The translations under genes were made by a program, and so were the position numbers. This document shows, piece by piece, positions 48,506 through 58,252 of a stretch of 64,000 bases of DNA (its first letter is position 1; each line of letters opens with the position of its first letter). Below the pieces are notes generated by a model. The model made no database searches. It saw only the letters and a program-made list of their open reading frames with translations, and was not told where the DNA came from. This DNA is from Acinetobacter piscicola (GTDB lineage Bacteria; Pseudomonadota; Gammaproteobacteria; Pseudomonadales; Moraxellaceae): contig NZ_CP048659.1 in assembly GCF_015218165.1 (NCBI RefSeq), forward strand, positions 2,604,001 through 2,668,000, written 5' to 3'.

Positions 48506-50683
48506 TTAACCCAAACCAAGTACAGGTATAAATAACTCATCACTCAATGCATTGAATCGAATATGTGCTAAAACATCGCTCTTTGGATTTGAGATCGCAC
48601 TTTGTACTGTATTCGCGTCCATTTTCGCCGCCTGCACATCTTGCAATATTGATTCAATGTCTTGATTTTCAGATACAGATTCTTGTTGCATTAAGCTTGA
48701 AATATTCACTGCTGCATTTTCAGAATATTGATTTTCAGGTGCAATATCTAAGACTGCGACATTGTTTAACACTGCAGCAATCGCATGTTCATCCACATAT
48801 GCTTCAGATGCTATTTTCGCTGTTGCTTCTGCTGCGATGACTGTAAAACCAAAGCCTTCACTCATCACACTACTGTTATTTGCTGCATCCATTTGTGTAA
48901 ATGTAAAACTATGCTCACCTAAAGCCAAATCATGACTTGGGGTAAATGTCCATTTTCCACTTTCCACTTTGACAGTTGCTATTGCCTGACCATTATCATA
49001 AATCGTCACTATGGCGCCAGACTCACCTGTCCCTGCAAACTCAGGGCGTGCATCATCTGTTTCTCCATGATTTGCAATGGTTTTACCTTGATCACCATCC
49101 CCATTAACATCATCTGTGACCGTTTTTAAAACCACTTTATTGGGCGCAATGGTATCTTTTGTACCTATCACTTGGGTACTTTCGGACTTATTACCTGCAG
49201 CATCAAAGGTATAAATATGAGCAATCGCTTGATCTGTCAAACTGCTCTTTAAAGTTATGCTAAATTTCCCTGCTGCATCACTGACAGTCGAACCAATTAA
49301 AGTCCCTTCTTTATTATAAATTTCTACTTTTTGATTGGCACCCGTTTGTCCTGTAACTTCATTACCTTCGGCATTAAGCTTTGCAGTCACAGCATCAGGA
49401 GCTATCGTGTCCATTCCTGCTTTTATCACCAAATCTTTCGAAGCATTGCCCGCCGCATCTGTTACAGTCAGATTTGCTGTTTCATCTTTGGCTAAAGCAG
49501 GTTTAATTTGAGCCGTAAAATAGCCTTGATCATCAGCAGTTGCAAATGCGATTACTTCACCTTGGCTATTTTTTATTGTAATTTTACTGTTAGCCTCAGC
49601 ATAACCCGTCACTTGGTCACCTTGGGCATTGACTTCAATACTTGGCTGCTTTGGTGCTAAAGTATCTTTCCCGACAATCACTGTACTTGCATCTGACTCA
49701 TTCCCAGCAGCATCTTTTACAACTACTTTAGCTTCAGCACCTGTAGCTAAAGCAGGTGTTATAGAGATTGAAAATGTTCCATCTGAAGCCACAGTGACAG
49801 GCCCTGCCAAGACTGTTTTACCTGCTGCATCATAGACATACACTTTTGCGCCTGCTTCAGCCTGACCAGATACAATACTGCCTGTCTCATTGATTTGCAC
49901 CTGTGCTGCATCAGGGGCAAGGGTGTCTTTTGTCCCTGTAATCACAGTGACTTGAGATTCATTGCCCGCTGCATCTTTTGCATAGATTAAAACTTTTTCA
50001 TTATTGATCACGTCGCGATCTAAAGTGAGCTTAAAATTGCCCTCTGCATCAGCGACTGCCTGTCCAAGTGTCTTGCCTGACACATCTTTTACATAAACTA
50101 TCGCACCTGCTTCTGCTTTACCTGTAACCACTTTTCCATCAGAATCTAAAGTTGCTGTAGGGACTGAAGGTGCAACTAGATCAGTATTTGCTGCATGACC
50201 GTCATCATCATTGTCATGAAATGCAGCTAGATAAATCCCCTCTAAACCCAATAAAATTAAAGCAGGTTTCACTAAGTCTTTTTCATACCAAGCAACGGTT
50301 TCTTCAGCAACTTGTGATGTTTGCATATTTTCAGGTGCTAAATAAGTTTGACTTGCTTCAAGTTCTTGTATCACTCGTTTAGGATCATAATTTATCTGAT
50401 AACCTTGAGCAGTGATGACCAGCTCTTCAAAAATTCCTTGCGTATTACTGAGTAAAATCTGGTGAGGTGTTTCATTTCCTTGATGAACAAAATTGTCTAG
50501 TATAATTTTTTCACCATTTTTTAGAATAATTATAGCTTTATCACCCATATGCTCAACGGATGCAATTTGTTCTTTGGTATACCCTAAACGAATAATAGAT
50601 GGCTGATTTAAAGGAATATGTTTATTTTCTGAATTTTGCAATGTGACTAAAGTTGATTTATCTAAAACGACTATACCAGTCAT
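48506..50683 (-). CDS. Reduced Bap-like protein with prefix domain and five Ig-like repeats
   Basis: The 725-residue protein starts with the BapA/LapF-type prefix domain (about residues 1-160; DKAIIILKNGEKIILDNF is typical) and ends the prefix with the hydrophobic ALILLGLEGIYLAA and an acidic linker. Four repeats of about 85 residues follow (170-254, 255-341, 342-426, 427-511), each with a DAAGN motif and a KDT(L/I)AP border. A fifth, longer Ig-like unit (512-616) has NGDGDQGKTIANHG and GKWTFTPSHDL. Residues 617-725 form a helical tail. Full-length Bap adhesins have dozens of repeats and RTX ends; here both are absent, and no type I secretion genes are nearby. It may be a short surface adhesin, or the remains of a larger one. 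Confidence 0.85.
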   Translation of the reverse strand: MTGIVVLDKSTLVTLQNSENKHIPLNQPSIIRLGYTKEQIASVEHMGDKAIIILKNGEKIILDNFVHQGNETPHQILLSNTQGIFEELVITAQGYQINYDPKRVIQELEASQTYLAPENMQTSQVAEETVAWYEKDLVKPALILLGLEGIYLAAFHDNDDDGHAANTDLVAPSVPTATLDSDGKVVTGKAEAGAIVYVKDVSGKTLGQAVADAEGNFKLTLDRDVINNEKVLIYAKDAAGNESQVTVITGTKDTLAPDAAQVQINETGSIVSGQAEAGAKVYVYDAAGKTVLAGPVTVASDGTFSISITPALATGAEAKVVVKDAAGNESDASTVIVGKDTLAPKQPSIEVNAQGDQVTGYAEANSKITIKNSQGEVIAFATADDQGYFTAQIKPALAKDETANLTVTDAAGNASKDLVIKAGMDTIAPDAVTAKLNAEGNEVTGQTGANQKVEIYNKEGTLIGSTVSDAAGKFSITLKSSLTDQAIAHIYTFDAAGNKSESTQVIGTKDTIAPNKVVLKTVTDDVNGDGDQGKTIANHGETDDARPEFAGTGESGAIVTIYDNGQAIATVKVESGKWTFTPSHDLALGEHSFTFTQMDAANNSSVMSEGFGFTVIAAEATAKIASEAYVDEHAIAAVLNNVAVLDIAPENQYSENAAVNISSLMQQESVSENQDIESILQDVQAAKMDANTVQSAISNPKSDVLAHIRFNALSDELFIPVLGLG

Positions 50684-50861
50684 TATATCCTCGTTGAAAA
50701 CAGCAATTTAAATAAATGCTTACGCTAACAAAAGCCCTTACAAAGTACAATCAATAACACGTGAATACTTAACAATTAAATCTAATTTAAGTTCAATTTA
50801 AATCTACACTTAATTTAAATTTTTATTACACTACTGAACATCGGACCAAGAAAAAATCTAC

Positions 50862-51506
50862 ATGATTTATTATAAATTAACCACAAAACATTGGCTCACT
50901 TTGGCGGTACTTGCAATTGCAATCATCATTGCGAGCATTCAACCTTTAGAGTTGGAATCCTACCTTTTACATCAGGTCGGTACTGCATTAATGCTTATTA
51001 TGCTGTTGGTTTGTTTAAAAAAAATTGGACTCAGTTATTCTTCATTTTTATTATATATCTTATTTTTACTGATTCATGTTTCAGCAGCACATTACCTCTA
51101 CTCATACGTACCTTATAATGATTGGATTAAATCTATTTTTCATTTTGATTTAAATCAAGCCATGGGCTGGCAACGTAATATGTATGATCGCTTGGTTCAT
51201 TTAGTTTATGGACTCTTTTTATATCCTTTTTTTTACCGCTTATTTCAAGTTTTCTTACCTAACTTAGGCCCTAAAGCTCTGCTTTTCATCACGATCCAAT
51301 TTATTATGGCAAGTAGCCTGTTGTATGAATGGATTGAATGGTGGATTGCGATTGGCTTATCTCCAGAACAAGCTGAAAATTATAATGGGCAACAAGGGGA
51401 TATTTGGGATGCAAATAAAGATATGTGCTTAGCAACAGTAGGAGCAATATTTACCGGTCTCATTATCTATTACAAATCCACCCGATCACCTTTAACTTCT
51501 ACCTAA
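50862..51506 (+). CDS. yjdF: DUF2238 inner-membrane protein (YjdF type)
   Basis: A 214-residue integral membrane protein with five to six hydrophobic helices. The DUF2238 motifs are present: NMYDRLVHLVYGLFLYPFFY, LLYEWIEWW, and GQQGDIWDANKDMCLA near the C-terminus. The family's function is not established. It diverges from the Bap-like gene. A terminator follows directly. Confidence 0.88.
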   Translation: MIYYKLTTKHWLTLAVLAIAIIIASIQPLELESYLLHQVGTALMLIMLLVCLKKIGLSYSSFLLYILFLLIHVSAAHYLYSYVPYNDWIKSIFHFDLNQAMGWQRNMYDRLVHLVYGLFLYPFFYRLFQVFLPNLGPKALLFITIQFIMASSLLYEWIEWWIAIGLSPEQAENYNGQQGDIWDANKDMCLATVGAIFTGLIIYYKSTRSPLTST

Positions 51507-51508
51507 TG

Positions 51509-51541
51509 AAAAAGCCAATCTTTTAAAGATTGGCTTTTTTG
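51509..51541 (+). terminator. Terminator of the yjdF-like gene
   Basis: AAAAAGCCAATCTTT pairs perfectly with AAAGATTGGCTTTTT over a short loop. Confidence 0.88.
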
Positions 51542-51568
51542 ATAAATAACATATCAAATAAATGATGA

Positions 51569-52531
51569 TTAAAGCTTTGGATCACGCATTTGCACTAAGC
51601 TTGCATTGGCTTTACTCAAAGTATCCACCAATTTATTCACTACAGATGGAATCAAACTCTCTACCACTTGCGCCGCTTGTAAACCTAACTTTTCCCCCAA
51701 AGTCGGCTTACGGCGAGTTTGAATCACATAAACATCGTGTTGTGGCAACAAACCAAGTAGATATTCATCAGAGGTTTGTAGCTGATCTACCAAATTCAGA
51801 TTTAAAGCATCCTCACCATACCAATGCTCACCTGTCGCAACTTTTTCTACATTGAGTTGCGGACGGTATTTTTCAACAAAGTGTTTAAATAAAGCATGTG
51901 TTTGCTGTAACTCTTCTTCAAACTTCGCTTTACCTTCTTCAGTATTTTCCCCAAACATGGTCACAGTACGTTTATATTGCCCTGCCGTATATAGTTCAAA
52001 ATCAATATTATGTTCTTTTAATAAACGATTAAAATTAGGAACTTGTGCAACCACACCAATTGAGCCCACCACTGCAAATGGTGCAGAAATGATTTCAGAT
52101 GCAATACACGCCATCATATAACCGCCACTTGCCGCAACTTTGTCAACACAAATGGTTAAATGGAAGCCTGCATCTCGCAAACGCACCAACTGCGCTGCTG
52201 CCAAACCATAACCATGTACCATTCCGCCTGGACTTTCTAGGCGTAACACTACACGATCACGCCCTGCTTTTGCAGTGGCTAAAATCAAAGTGATTTCTTC
52301 ACGTAAATTTTCAACGGCTGAAGCTTGCACATCACCTTTAAAGTCTAAGACATATACCTTTTGATTATTTTTTTTACGTGCACGTGCTTCTTTAGCAAAT
52401 TGTTGGCTCAGTTGTAAAAGCTCAAGCTTCGATGCTGTGGTTTGCGCAATTTTTTTTCTTTGTTCATTAATACGTGTATTTAAATGGCTGACACGAATTT
52501 CAGCAGGTAATTTAGGTAAATGAAATAACAT
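51569..52531 (-). CDS. S49-family peptidase, SohB-like
   Basis: A 320-residue protein with the S49 (SppA/SohB) catalytic core: RLESPGGMVHGYG, catalytic Ser in DKVAASGGYMMACIA, and the Lys-containing YTAGQYKRTVTMFGEN. It resembles SohB, but the chosen start gives no N-terminal membrane helix. The open frame extends upstream to 52600; two Met (52570 and 52531) are candidates. With the longer start there is still no convincing transmembrane helix, so it may be cytoplasmic. No partner gene is adjacent. Confidence 0.85.
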   Translation of the reverse strand: MLFHLPKLPAEIRVSHLNTRINEQRKKIAQTTASKLELLQLSQQFAKEARARKKNNQKVYVLDFKGDVQASAVENLREEITLILATAKAGRDRVVLRLESPGGMVHGYGLAAAQLVRLRDAGFHLTICVDKVAASGGYMMACIASEIISAPFAVVGSIGVVAQVPNFNRLLKEHNIDFELYTAGQYKRTVTMFGENTEEGKAKFEEELQQTHALFKHFVEKYRPQLNVEKVATGEHWYGEDALNLNLVDQLQTSDEYLLGLLPQHDVYVIQTRRKPTLGEKLGLQAAQVVESLIPSVVNKLVDTLSKANASLVQMRDPKL

Positions 52532-52722
52532 ATAAATTCTAGTCTCTAAAATAAGAAAATGCTTTTCCATTAAGATGTGGTCAAATAGATATAAATTCAA
52601 TGACTATTTTGCAAAATTTCAGTGAATAAAATTGCATCACCCTATATTGATTTTTGTGATTTGAAATAAAAATTTGATTTTAGAATATTAAAATACCGAT
52701 ATCAGTCAAAAAATAAACAATA

Positions 52723-52748
52723 AAAAAGCACCGAAATCGGTGCTTTTT
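52723..52748 (-). terminator. Terminator of grxD
   Basis: AAAAAGCACCG and CGGTGCTTTTT with a 4-base loop, 21 bases after the grxD stop codon. Confidence 0.85.
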
Positions 52749-52769
52749 AACAACTTTGGCTCAATATAA

Positions 52770-53111
52770 TTAAGCTTCAGGTGCTGGACTGTATTGTTCA
52801 ACCAATGGCTTTAACTCACCATTTTGGAACATTTCAAGCATAATATCACTACCACCGATCAACTCACCATTGATCCATAATTGTGGAAATGTAGGCCAAT
52901 TTGCAATTAGTGGCAAAGTTGCACGAATATCTGGATTTTCCAAGATATTTACATAAGCAAATGGACGACCAATTTGGCTAAGCGCTTCTACCGCACGTGC
53001 AGAGAAACCACATTGTGGGAATTGTGGTGTACCTTTCATATAAAGAAGTACAGCATGTTTAGCAATTTGATCGCGAATTAACGCTTCTGTATCACGCGCT
53101 TGTTCAGTCAT
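52770..53111 (-). CDS. grxD: Monothiol glutaredoxin (CGFS type)
   Basis: GrxD carries and delivers [2Fe-2S] clusters. The 113-residue protein has the CGFS active site (PQCGFSARA, Cys34), the cis-Pro-containing TFPQLW segment, and the GG-type glutathione-binding element in LIGGSD. GAGG precedes the ATG. It is a single-gene unit with its own terminator, divergent from the aminotransferase gene. Confidence 0.97.
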   Translation of the reverse strand: MTEQARDTEALIRDQIAKHAVLLYMKGTPQFPQCGFSARAVEALSQIGRPFAYVNILENPDIRATLPLIANWPTFPQLWINGELIGGSDIMLEMFQNGELKPLVEQYSPAPEA

Positions 53112-53273
53112 TGATTAAATCCTCAACTCATCTGCGTGCATTATACCTAAATCCAACGCAAAGAGTATGTCTTCAAGATTATTTCCACTTTTATTTGTAT
53201 TTAGACTTTAAATCTGTGTCATATTTTGCTTATATAATCTTTTAATTTTTCACTCCTCAGATAAGAGTTAGTC

Positions 53274-54485
53274 ATGAACAACATTACCCTCGCTCCGGTA
53301 CAACCTGATCAACCATCGCATTTGATGCCTGTATTTAGCCGTCAGCCGATCAGCTTTGTACGAGGACGAGGTTCTTATCTTTATACTGAAGATGGTACTG
53401 AGTATTTAGATGCTTTAACAGGTATTGCAGTATGCGGTCTAGGTCATGCACATCCAGTTTTAGCAGAAGCTATTGCAGATCAAGCTGCAACCTTGATTCA
53501 TACCAGTAATATTTATGAAATCCCTTGGCAAACTGCTGCTGCACAAAAACTTGCCGAAGTTTCTGGCATGGAAGAAGTTTTCTTCTCTAACAGCGGTGCA
53601 GAGTCCAATGAAGGCGCAATTAAAATTGCACGTAAATTTGGGCATATGCAAGGTGTAGCAAATCCAAAAATCATTGTCGCAGATCACTCTTTCCATGGTC
53701 GTACCCTTGCAACATTGTCTGCAACAGGCAACAAAAAAGTTCAAGAAGGTTTTGCACCCTTGGTTGAAGGTTTTATCCGTGTTCCATTTGGGGATATTGA
53801 AGCGATTGAAGAAGCTGCAATCAATCATCCCGATATTGTGGCGATCTTGGTTGAGCCGATTCAAGGTGAAGGCGGTGTTAATACTGCACCTCAGGGCTTT
53901 AGCTATTTAGAAGAAATTCGCCATATCTGTAACCAACATAATTGGTTAATGATGCTCGATGAAGTGCAAACAGGTAATGGTCGTACAGGTAAATATTTTG
54001 CATATCAACATACCAATATCATTCCTGATGTTTTAACAACTGCCAAAGGTCTAGGAAATGGCTTTCCAATTGGTGCAGTAATGACGCAAGGTCGTGGTGT
54101 AGGTGTGTTGACTGCTGGAAATCATGGTTCTACGTATAGTGGTACACACCTAGGTTCTCGTATCGTCTATACCGTGATTGATTTGATTCAAAAAGAAAAT
54201 ATTGTTGCAAATGCTGCTGAAATCGGTACATATCTCGTCGACCAATTCCGTTTACAACTTGCAGATCAAAATGTAACGGTACGTGGTTTCGGTATGATGA
54301 TTGGAATTCAACTACCAAAAGACTGTGGTGATTTAGTCAACATTGCACGTGATGAATATAAACTGATTATCAATGTGACTTCAGGTAATGTCGTGCGTTT
54401 ACTCCCTGCACTAAACATGAACAAAGAACAAGCTGATGATTTACTTCAACGTTTAGTGCCTGCAATCAAAAACTTTATTGCATAA
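53274..54485 (+). CDS. argD: Acetylornithine aminotransferase family protein
   Basis: A PLP-dependent class III aminotransferase of 403 residues. The pattern is SNSGAESNEGAIKIAR for the cofactor pocket, ILVEPIQGEGG, MMLDEVQTGNGRTG, and the catalytic Lys258 in TTAKGLGNGFPIGA. It resembles ArgD (arginine and diaminopimelate pathway), which fits the length. A nearby pocket segment reads GSTYSGTHLGSRI in place of the more usual GSTFGGNPLACRV, so a related substrate is possible. It is a single-gene unit and ends at a strong hairpin. Confidence 0.88.
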   Translation: MNNITLAPVQPDQPSHLMPVFSRQPISFVRGRGSYLYTEDGTEYLDALTGIAVCGLGHAHPVLAEAIADQAATLIHTSNIYEIPWQTAAAQKLAEVSGMEEVFFSNSGAESNEGAIKIARKFGHMQGVANPKIIVADHSFHGRTLATLSATGNKKVQEGFAPLVEGFIRVPFGDIEAIEEAAINHPDIVAILVEPIQGEGGVNTAPQGFSYLEEIRHICNQHNWLMMLDEVQTGNGRTGKYFAYQHTNIIPDVLTTAKGLGNGFPIGAVMTQGRGVGVLTAGNHGSTYSGTHLGSRIVYTVIDLIQKENIVANAAEIGTYLVDQFRLQLADQNVTVRGFGMMIGIQLPKDCGDLVNIARDEYKLIINVTSGNVVRLLPALNMNKEQADDLLQRLVPAIKNFIA

Positions 54486-54521
54486 GTTTCAAGCATCAAC
54501 ATTTGAAATTTTGATCACATC

Positions 54522-54552
54522 AAAATGAGTATCGCACTGATACTCATTTTTT
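54522..54552 (+). terminator. Terminator of the aminotransferase gene
   Basis: AAAATGAGTATC and GATACTCATTTT around a 5-base loop, followed by T residues. Confidence 0.85.
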
Positions 54553-54583
54553 CATCTCGATATTTTATAAATAAAAACATAAA

Positions 54584-54608
54584 AAACCGAGCTATTCAAA
54601 TAACTCGG
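54584..54608 (-). terminator. Terminator of the LysR gene
   Basis: On the reverse strand CCGAGTTATT pairs with AATAGCTCGG (one wobble), followed by TTTTTT. Confidence 0.75.
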
Positions 54609-54661
54609 CTAATTCATTAATCGTATTGTTATACTGCATTAATTATATAAAAATTTAATAC

Positions 54662-55594
54662 TTAAGACGCTTCTTGATAAATGCGTCCGCCCGGTAACTG
54701 GCTAAAATATTGTTTCAAAGCATCTAAACAACGATGAATCTTCATCGGTTGTTGTTCACGTTTTAAGGTCATTGCATTTAAGGTAAAGGTTGGTAATTTC
54801 CAATCTGGTAATACTTCTACCAATGTCCCATTCATAAGTTCTTTTTGCACATCTAAATATAAAATACGTGCAATACCATGACCATTTTGGCATAAAGATT
54901 TCGCAATAAAGACATTATTGGTTTGCAAGCGATTCTGCATTTCTACATTTACACTTTCAGCCGATGCCACATGTTGAAATGAAAAGTTTTGATAATTTTT
55001 CATCACGTTAATCGGAATTAAATCATGATGACTTAAATCTTCTGGACGTGCGATTGGCGCTGTTTGGTTTAAATAACTCGGTGATGCTACCAGCACTTGA
55101 TCAACACGTGCTAGAGGTATAGATAACAAATTATTTGACTCATCGTCTTTTGAACACATACGAATCGCAATATCAATACGCTCTTGAATCAAATCAATAA
55201 ATTGATTATCTGCTTCAAAATGTACCATTAATCCACGATGCGCAGAAATCCAATGTGACAAGGCTGGCACGACATGAGTTGCACCTAATTCAGGCGTTGT
55301 CGCAATACGTAACTCTCCGACCAAATCGTCACGCAACTCATTAATGCGGATTTTTCCACGTTCTGCTGCAGCGAGCATTTCTTGGCAACTATGAAAAAAA
55401 GCTTGACCAGCTTCTGTTAAACTCAATTTTCGTGTAGAACGGTGTAGAAGCGTCACTTCCATTTCTTGTTCTAATGATCGAACTTGTTGGCTAACGGCAC
55501 TCGTCGTAATGCCGAGTTCACGCGCGGCACCACTGAAAGAACTTTTTTCAACGACACAAGCAAAAACACCCATCGCTCGAAGTTGATCTAACAT
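54662..55594 (-). CDS. LysR-family transcriptional regulator
   Basis: A 310-residue LysR-type regulator: winged helix SFSGAARELGITTSAVSQQVRSLE, linker helix and a substrate-binding-like effector domain. Similar regulators control varied targets; none lies divergently next to it, so its target is unknown. GAGGG precedes the ATG. Downstream it meets the argD-like gene across two terminators. Confidence 0.9.
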   Translation of the reverse strand: MLDQLRAMGVFACVVEKSSFSGAARELGITTSAVSQQVRSLEQEMEVTLLHRSTRKLSLTEAGQAFFHSCQEMLAAAERGKIRINELRDDLVGELRIATTPELGATHVVPALSHWISAHRGLMVHFEADNQFIDLIQERIDIAIRMCSKDDESNNLLSIPLARVDQVLVASPSYLNQTAPIARPEDLSHHDLIPINVMKNYQNFSFQHVASAESVNVEMQNRLQTNNVFIAKSLCQNGHGIARILYLDVQKELMNGTLVEVLPDWKLPTFTLNAMTLKREQQPMKIHRCLDALKQYFSQLPGGRIYQEAS

Positions 55595-55688
55595 AAATTT
55601 CCCTCTGAAATTATGAGATGCTTCACACTTTTTATTAAAAGCAACTCATTGTATTATACGAAGAAAATTTATATTTGCACCAAATAAA

Positions 55689-56540
55689 TTAAAACAATGG
55701 TAAAATATTTGCTGGGTTAAGAGGTTTTCCATCAAGACGAACCTGAAACTCAAGCATCGTTCTTGTCGTACCAGATGAGCCCATTTCGGCAATTTTTTGT
55801 CCTGCTGTGACGTTATCGCCACTTTTCACAAGAATTTTACTGTTATGTGCATATGCTGTGATATAGCCATCCACATGTTTAACTAAGACTAAATTACCAT
55901 ATTCTTTAAGACCATCTGCGGCATACACCACTTGGCCATTGGCTGCGGCAAGTACAGGATCACCCACATTCCCCCCAAAACGGATACCTTTAATATTTTG
56001 TGCTAAATTATAATTAGCGATCACAGCACCATTTGAAGGTTTCACCCAACGTAAATTGCTAGAAGTAGATGGTGCAGTAACAGGCGCACTCGGCTGCGTC
56101 GGTACAACTGGCACAGGTGTAGGTGTCACAGGTTTAGGAACTGTATTTACTGTTTGATTATTTGGTAAATTAATGGTTTGACGCTGAATTTCATTATTGT
56201 TGTTATTTAATGCTTGTGTCGTTGGACGAATATTCGAACCACTGCCCTTTTTCAAGCGAATGGATTGATTCACATAAATTCGATACGGAGGTGCAATATC
56301 ATTCATTTCTGCCACACTGATATAACTTAATCCATAACGTGCTGCAATACCACTCAATGTATCACCTGCACGAACTGTATAATAGTCAGGAGCATTGGCA
56401 TAACGGACAGAATTATTAATTTGTGGTTTTGAAGCACATCCTGTCATGACTAAAGTTGTAATCACAGCGGATGATAAAACGAGTGCATTTATCCAGCCTC
56501 GTGGTGATAGATAAAGTTGCTGTGATCCTAACGAAAGCAT
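55689..56540 (-). CDS. nlpD: NlpD-like LysM/LytM lipoprotein (amidase activator)
   Basis: A 283-residue outer-membrane lipoprotein. The signal peptide ends at the lipobox MTGC (Cys35). A LysM domain (residues 53-97, YYTVRAGDTLSGIAARYGL) is followed by a Gln/Asn/Pro-rich linker and a LytM (M23) domain (about 180-283). The zinc ligands are missing (GIRFGGN in place of the His motif, LEFQVR in place of the HFE-type motif), so it is not a peptidase. It should activate an N-acetylmuramyl amidase in cell separation, as NlpD does. It lies directly downstream of surE on the same strand, the classical pair. Confidence 0.92.
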   Translation of the reverse strand: MLSLGSQQLYLSPRGWINALVLSSAVITTLVMTGCASKPQINNSVRYANAPDYYTVRAGDTLSGIAARYGLSYISVAEMNDIAPPYRIYVNQSIRLKKGSGSNIRPTTQALNNNNNEIQRQTINLPNNQTVNTVPKPVTPTPVPVVPTQPSAPVTAPSTSSNLRWVKPSNGAVIANYNLAQNIKGIRFGGNVGDPVLAAANGQVVYAADGLKEYGNLVLVKHVDGYITAYAHNSKILVKSGDNVTAGQKIAEMGSSGTTRTMLEFQVRLDGKPLNPANILPLF

Positions 56541-56648
56541 TGATTCCCTCTCCAGAAAATAGTTTGTAAAATATTTCGACTAAGATTAGCAAAAAAGCTT
56601 AGCTTTTGATGGTTTAAGCCAGCTTTTTCACAAACTTATAACATAAGC

Positions 56649-57428
56649 TTACGCAGGCTTTAAAATAACTGCTGCTGCAAATGATTTAAAATACCGTAAT
56701 TGGTCGCATCCATTTGAATCGGTGTAATACTGACATAGCCATTGGCAACGGCAAAAAAAATCAGACTGAACGTGCAAATCGCTCTTTTTCGGATCAGTCA
56801 CTGCTTCACCTGATAAGCCAATCCAATACACTTGACGACCACGAGGGTCTACTTGACTCGTAATCGGTTTAGATTGAATACGACGTCCCTGATAAGTCAC
56901 CTGTGCACCTTTGAGTTGTGCAACATCTGGAATATTAATATTTAAAATATGGCGTTCAGGTAAAATAGGCATCCCTCTAGCAATAAAATCATATACCCAT
57001 TTTGCAGCAACCGCATAATCATCAGGGCTTTGATACGAGCGCACATTACTGCCTGCTAAAGACACAGCAATAGCCGCTTGTTTCATTAATCGCCCTTCAA
57101 ATGCTGCACCCACAGTGCCTGAGTACAAAACATCGTCACCTAAATTCGCACCACTATTAATACCACTCACGACGAGGTCAAATTCAAAATCAAATAAACC
57201 ATTCATTGCCAAATACACACAATCCGCAGGTGTACCATTTACCGCCCAAACATCTTCAGCAATAGCAACGGGACGCAATGGTCGATCTAAAGTTAAAGCA
57301 CTCGAAAAACCACTGCGCTCACTTTCAGGTGCAACAATAACAACACGCCCTAACGGTTTCAGTGCTTGTGCTAAAGCTTGTATTCCAGGTGCAAATACAC
57401 CATCATCATTGGCAATTAAGATATTCAC
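56649..57428 (-). CDS. surE: 5'-nucleotidase SurE, C-terminus frameshifted
   Basis: SurE is a metal-dependent phosphatase of nucleoside monophosphates. From a GTG start at 57428 the family is clear: [16 protein letters not shown] with the Asp-Asp metal ligands, [21 protein letters not shown] and [17 protein letters not shown]. After about residue 225, at a run of eight A (56753-56760), the frame departs from the family. With seven bases the reading continues [20 protein letters not shown] to a TAA at 56660, giving the usual 255 residues. As read, the product is 259 residues with a wrong last 33. This could be a sequence error, slippage-tolerant coding or a real lesion. Confidence 0.88.
   Translation of the reverse strand: MNILIANDDGVFAPGIQALAQALKPLGRVVIVAPESERSGFSSALTLDRPLRPVAIAEDVWAVNGTPADCVYLAMNGLFDFEFDLVVSGINSGANLGDDVLYSGTVGAAFEGRLMKQAAIAVSLAGSNVRSYQSPDDYAVAAKWVYDFIARGMPILPERHILNINIPDVAQLKGAQVTYQGRRIQSKPITSQVDPRGRQVYWIGLSGEAVTDPKKSDLHVQSDFFCRCQWLCQYYTDSNGCDQLRYFKSFAAAVILKPA
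56753..56760. other. A8 run causing the surE frameshift
   Basis: The eight-base homopolymer is where the SurE frame shifts. One base fewer restores the family-like C-terminus to the stop at 56660-56662. Confidence 0.7.
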
Positions 57429-57715
57429 AAAACGTCTCTTTAAAAATAAATTTGAACAATTACAAGCTATAGTAACAAAAATAGTGGCTCATCATTTCAG
57501 CTTGAAATAGCGATAGATTTTCATGGATTTAATATTGAACATAAAATAGGATCAAGTTTGAATACCGTGTGGTACGGATGTATTTCATATTTTCAATGTA
57601 GCCTTCTCTCATGATCCGTTTTTATTTAAATCCAACATCTTCAATACATTTTCTCTATTTTATTTTCATAGAATAGGTTTATTCTAGTCAAATCATTAAG
57701 TTAACAAGGTTCATT

Positions 57716-58117
57716 ATGCATACGCTTTTAAAAACTCTTGCTGTGGGGATTTTATCAACATCTTTTATGGCAATGCCAACTGCATTTGCTGCCAATAAAA
57801 ATGCAGATGCACAAGATGAAAATATTGAAGTTACTCAACATAGCGTCACCAATGAAGAATTGGCTGCAATTTATGTACTTTCTGATATTTGCCCCAAATT
57901 AGTCAAAGATAATGATGCTTTTGAAGCAGGTTATGCACGTTTACTCAAAGACTTTTTACCAGAATCAGCCGACCCTGCAGCTGAAATAAAAAAATTAGCA
58001 AAAGAGAAATCATTTAAAAGTGTTTTAAAAGAAGCACAAAGTGATGCGAAAAAAGCAGGAAAAGAAGCCAATACAGGTGTTTGTGAAGATGTGCTCAACT
58101 ATCAACCACAAAATTAA
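57716..58117 (+). CDS. Small secreted protein of unknown function
   Basis: A 133-residue protein with a Sec signal peptide (cleavage after AFA, about residue 25). The mature part is helical and Lys/Ala-rich, with two Cys (DICPKLV and TGVCEDVL) probably joined by a disulfide. No known family. The long gap upstream (57429-57715) contains no gene, only the promoter region shared with surE. It stands before dacC on the same strand. Confidence 0.75.
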   Translation: MHTLLKTLAVGILSTSFMAMPTAFAANKNADAQDENIEVTQHSVTNEELAAIYVLSDICPKLVKDNDAFEAGYARLLKDFLPESADPAAEIKKLAKEKSFKSVLKEAQSDAKKAGKEANTGVCEDVLNYQPQN

Positions 58118-58252
58118 TTGACCGATTCACCAATACACCAATTAGTTACAAATCCTGTCAAATAAGCCGACTTAACCCGTAGAAGTCGGCTTTGCTTTGT
58201 CCTAAAATGCTAGGCTCTTTTAGTGCTCGTACAAAGATTGGAACTACCTAGA

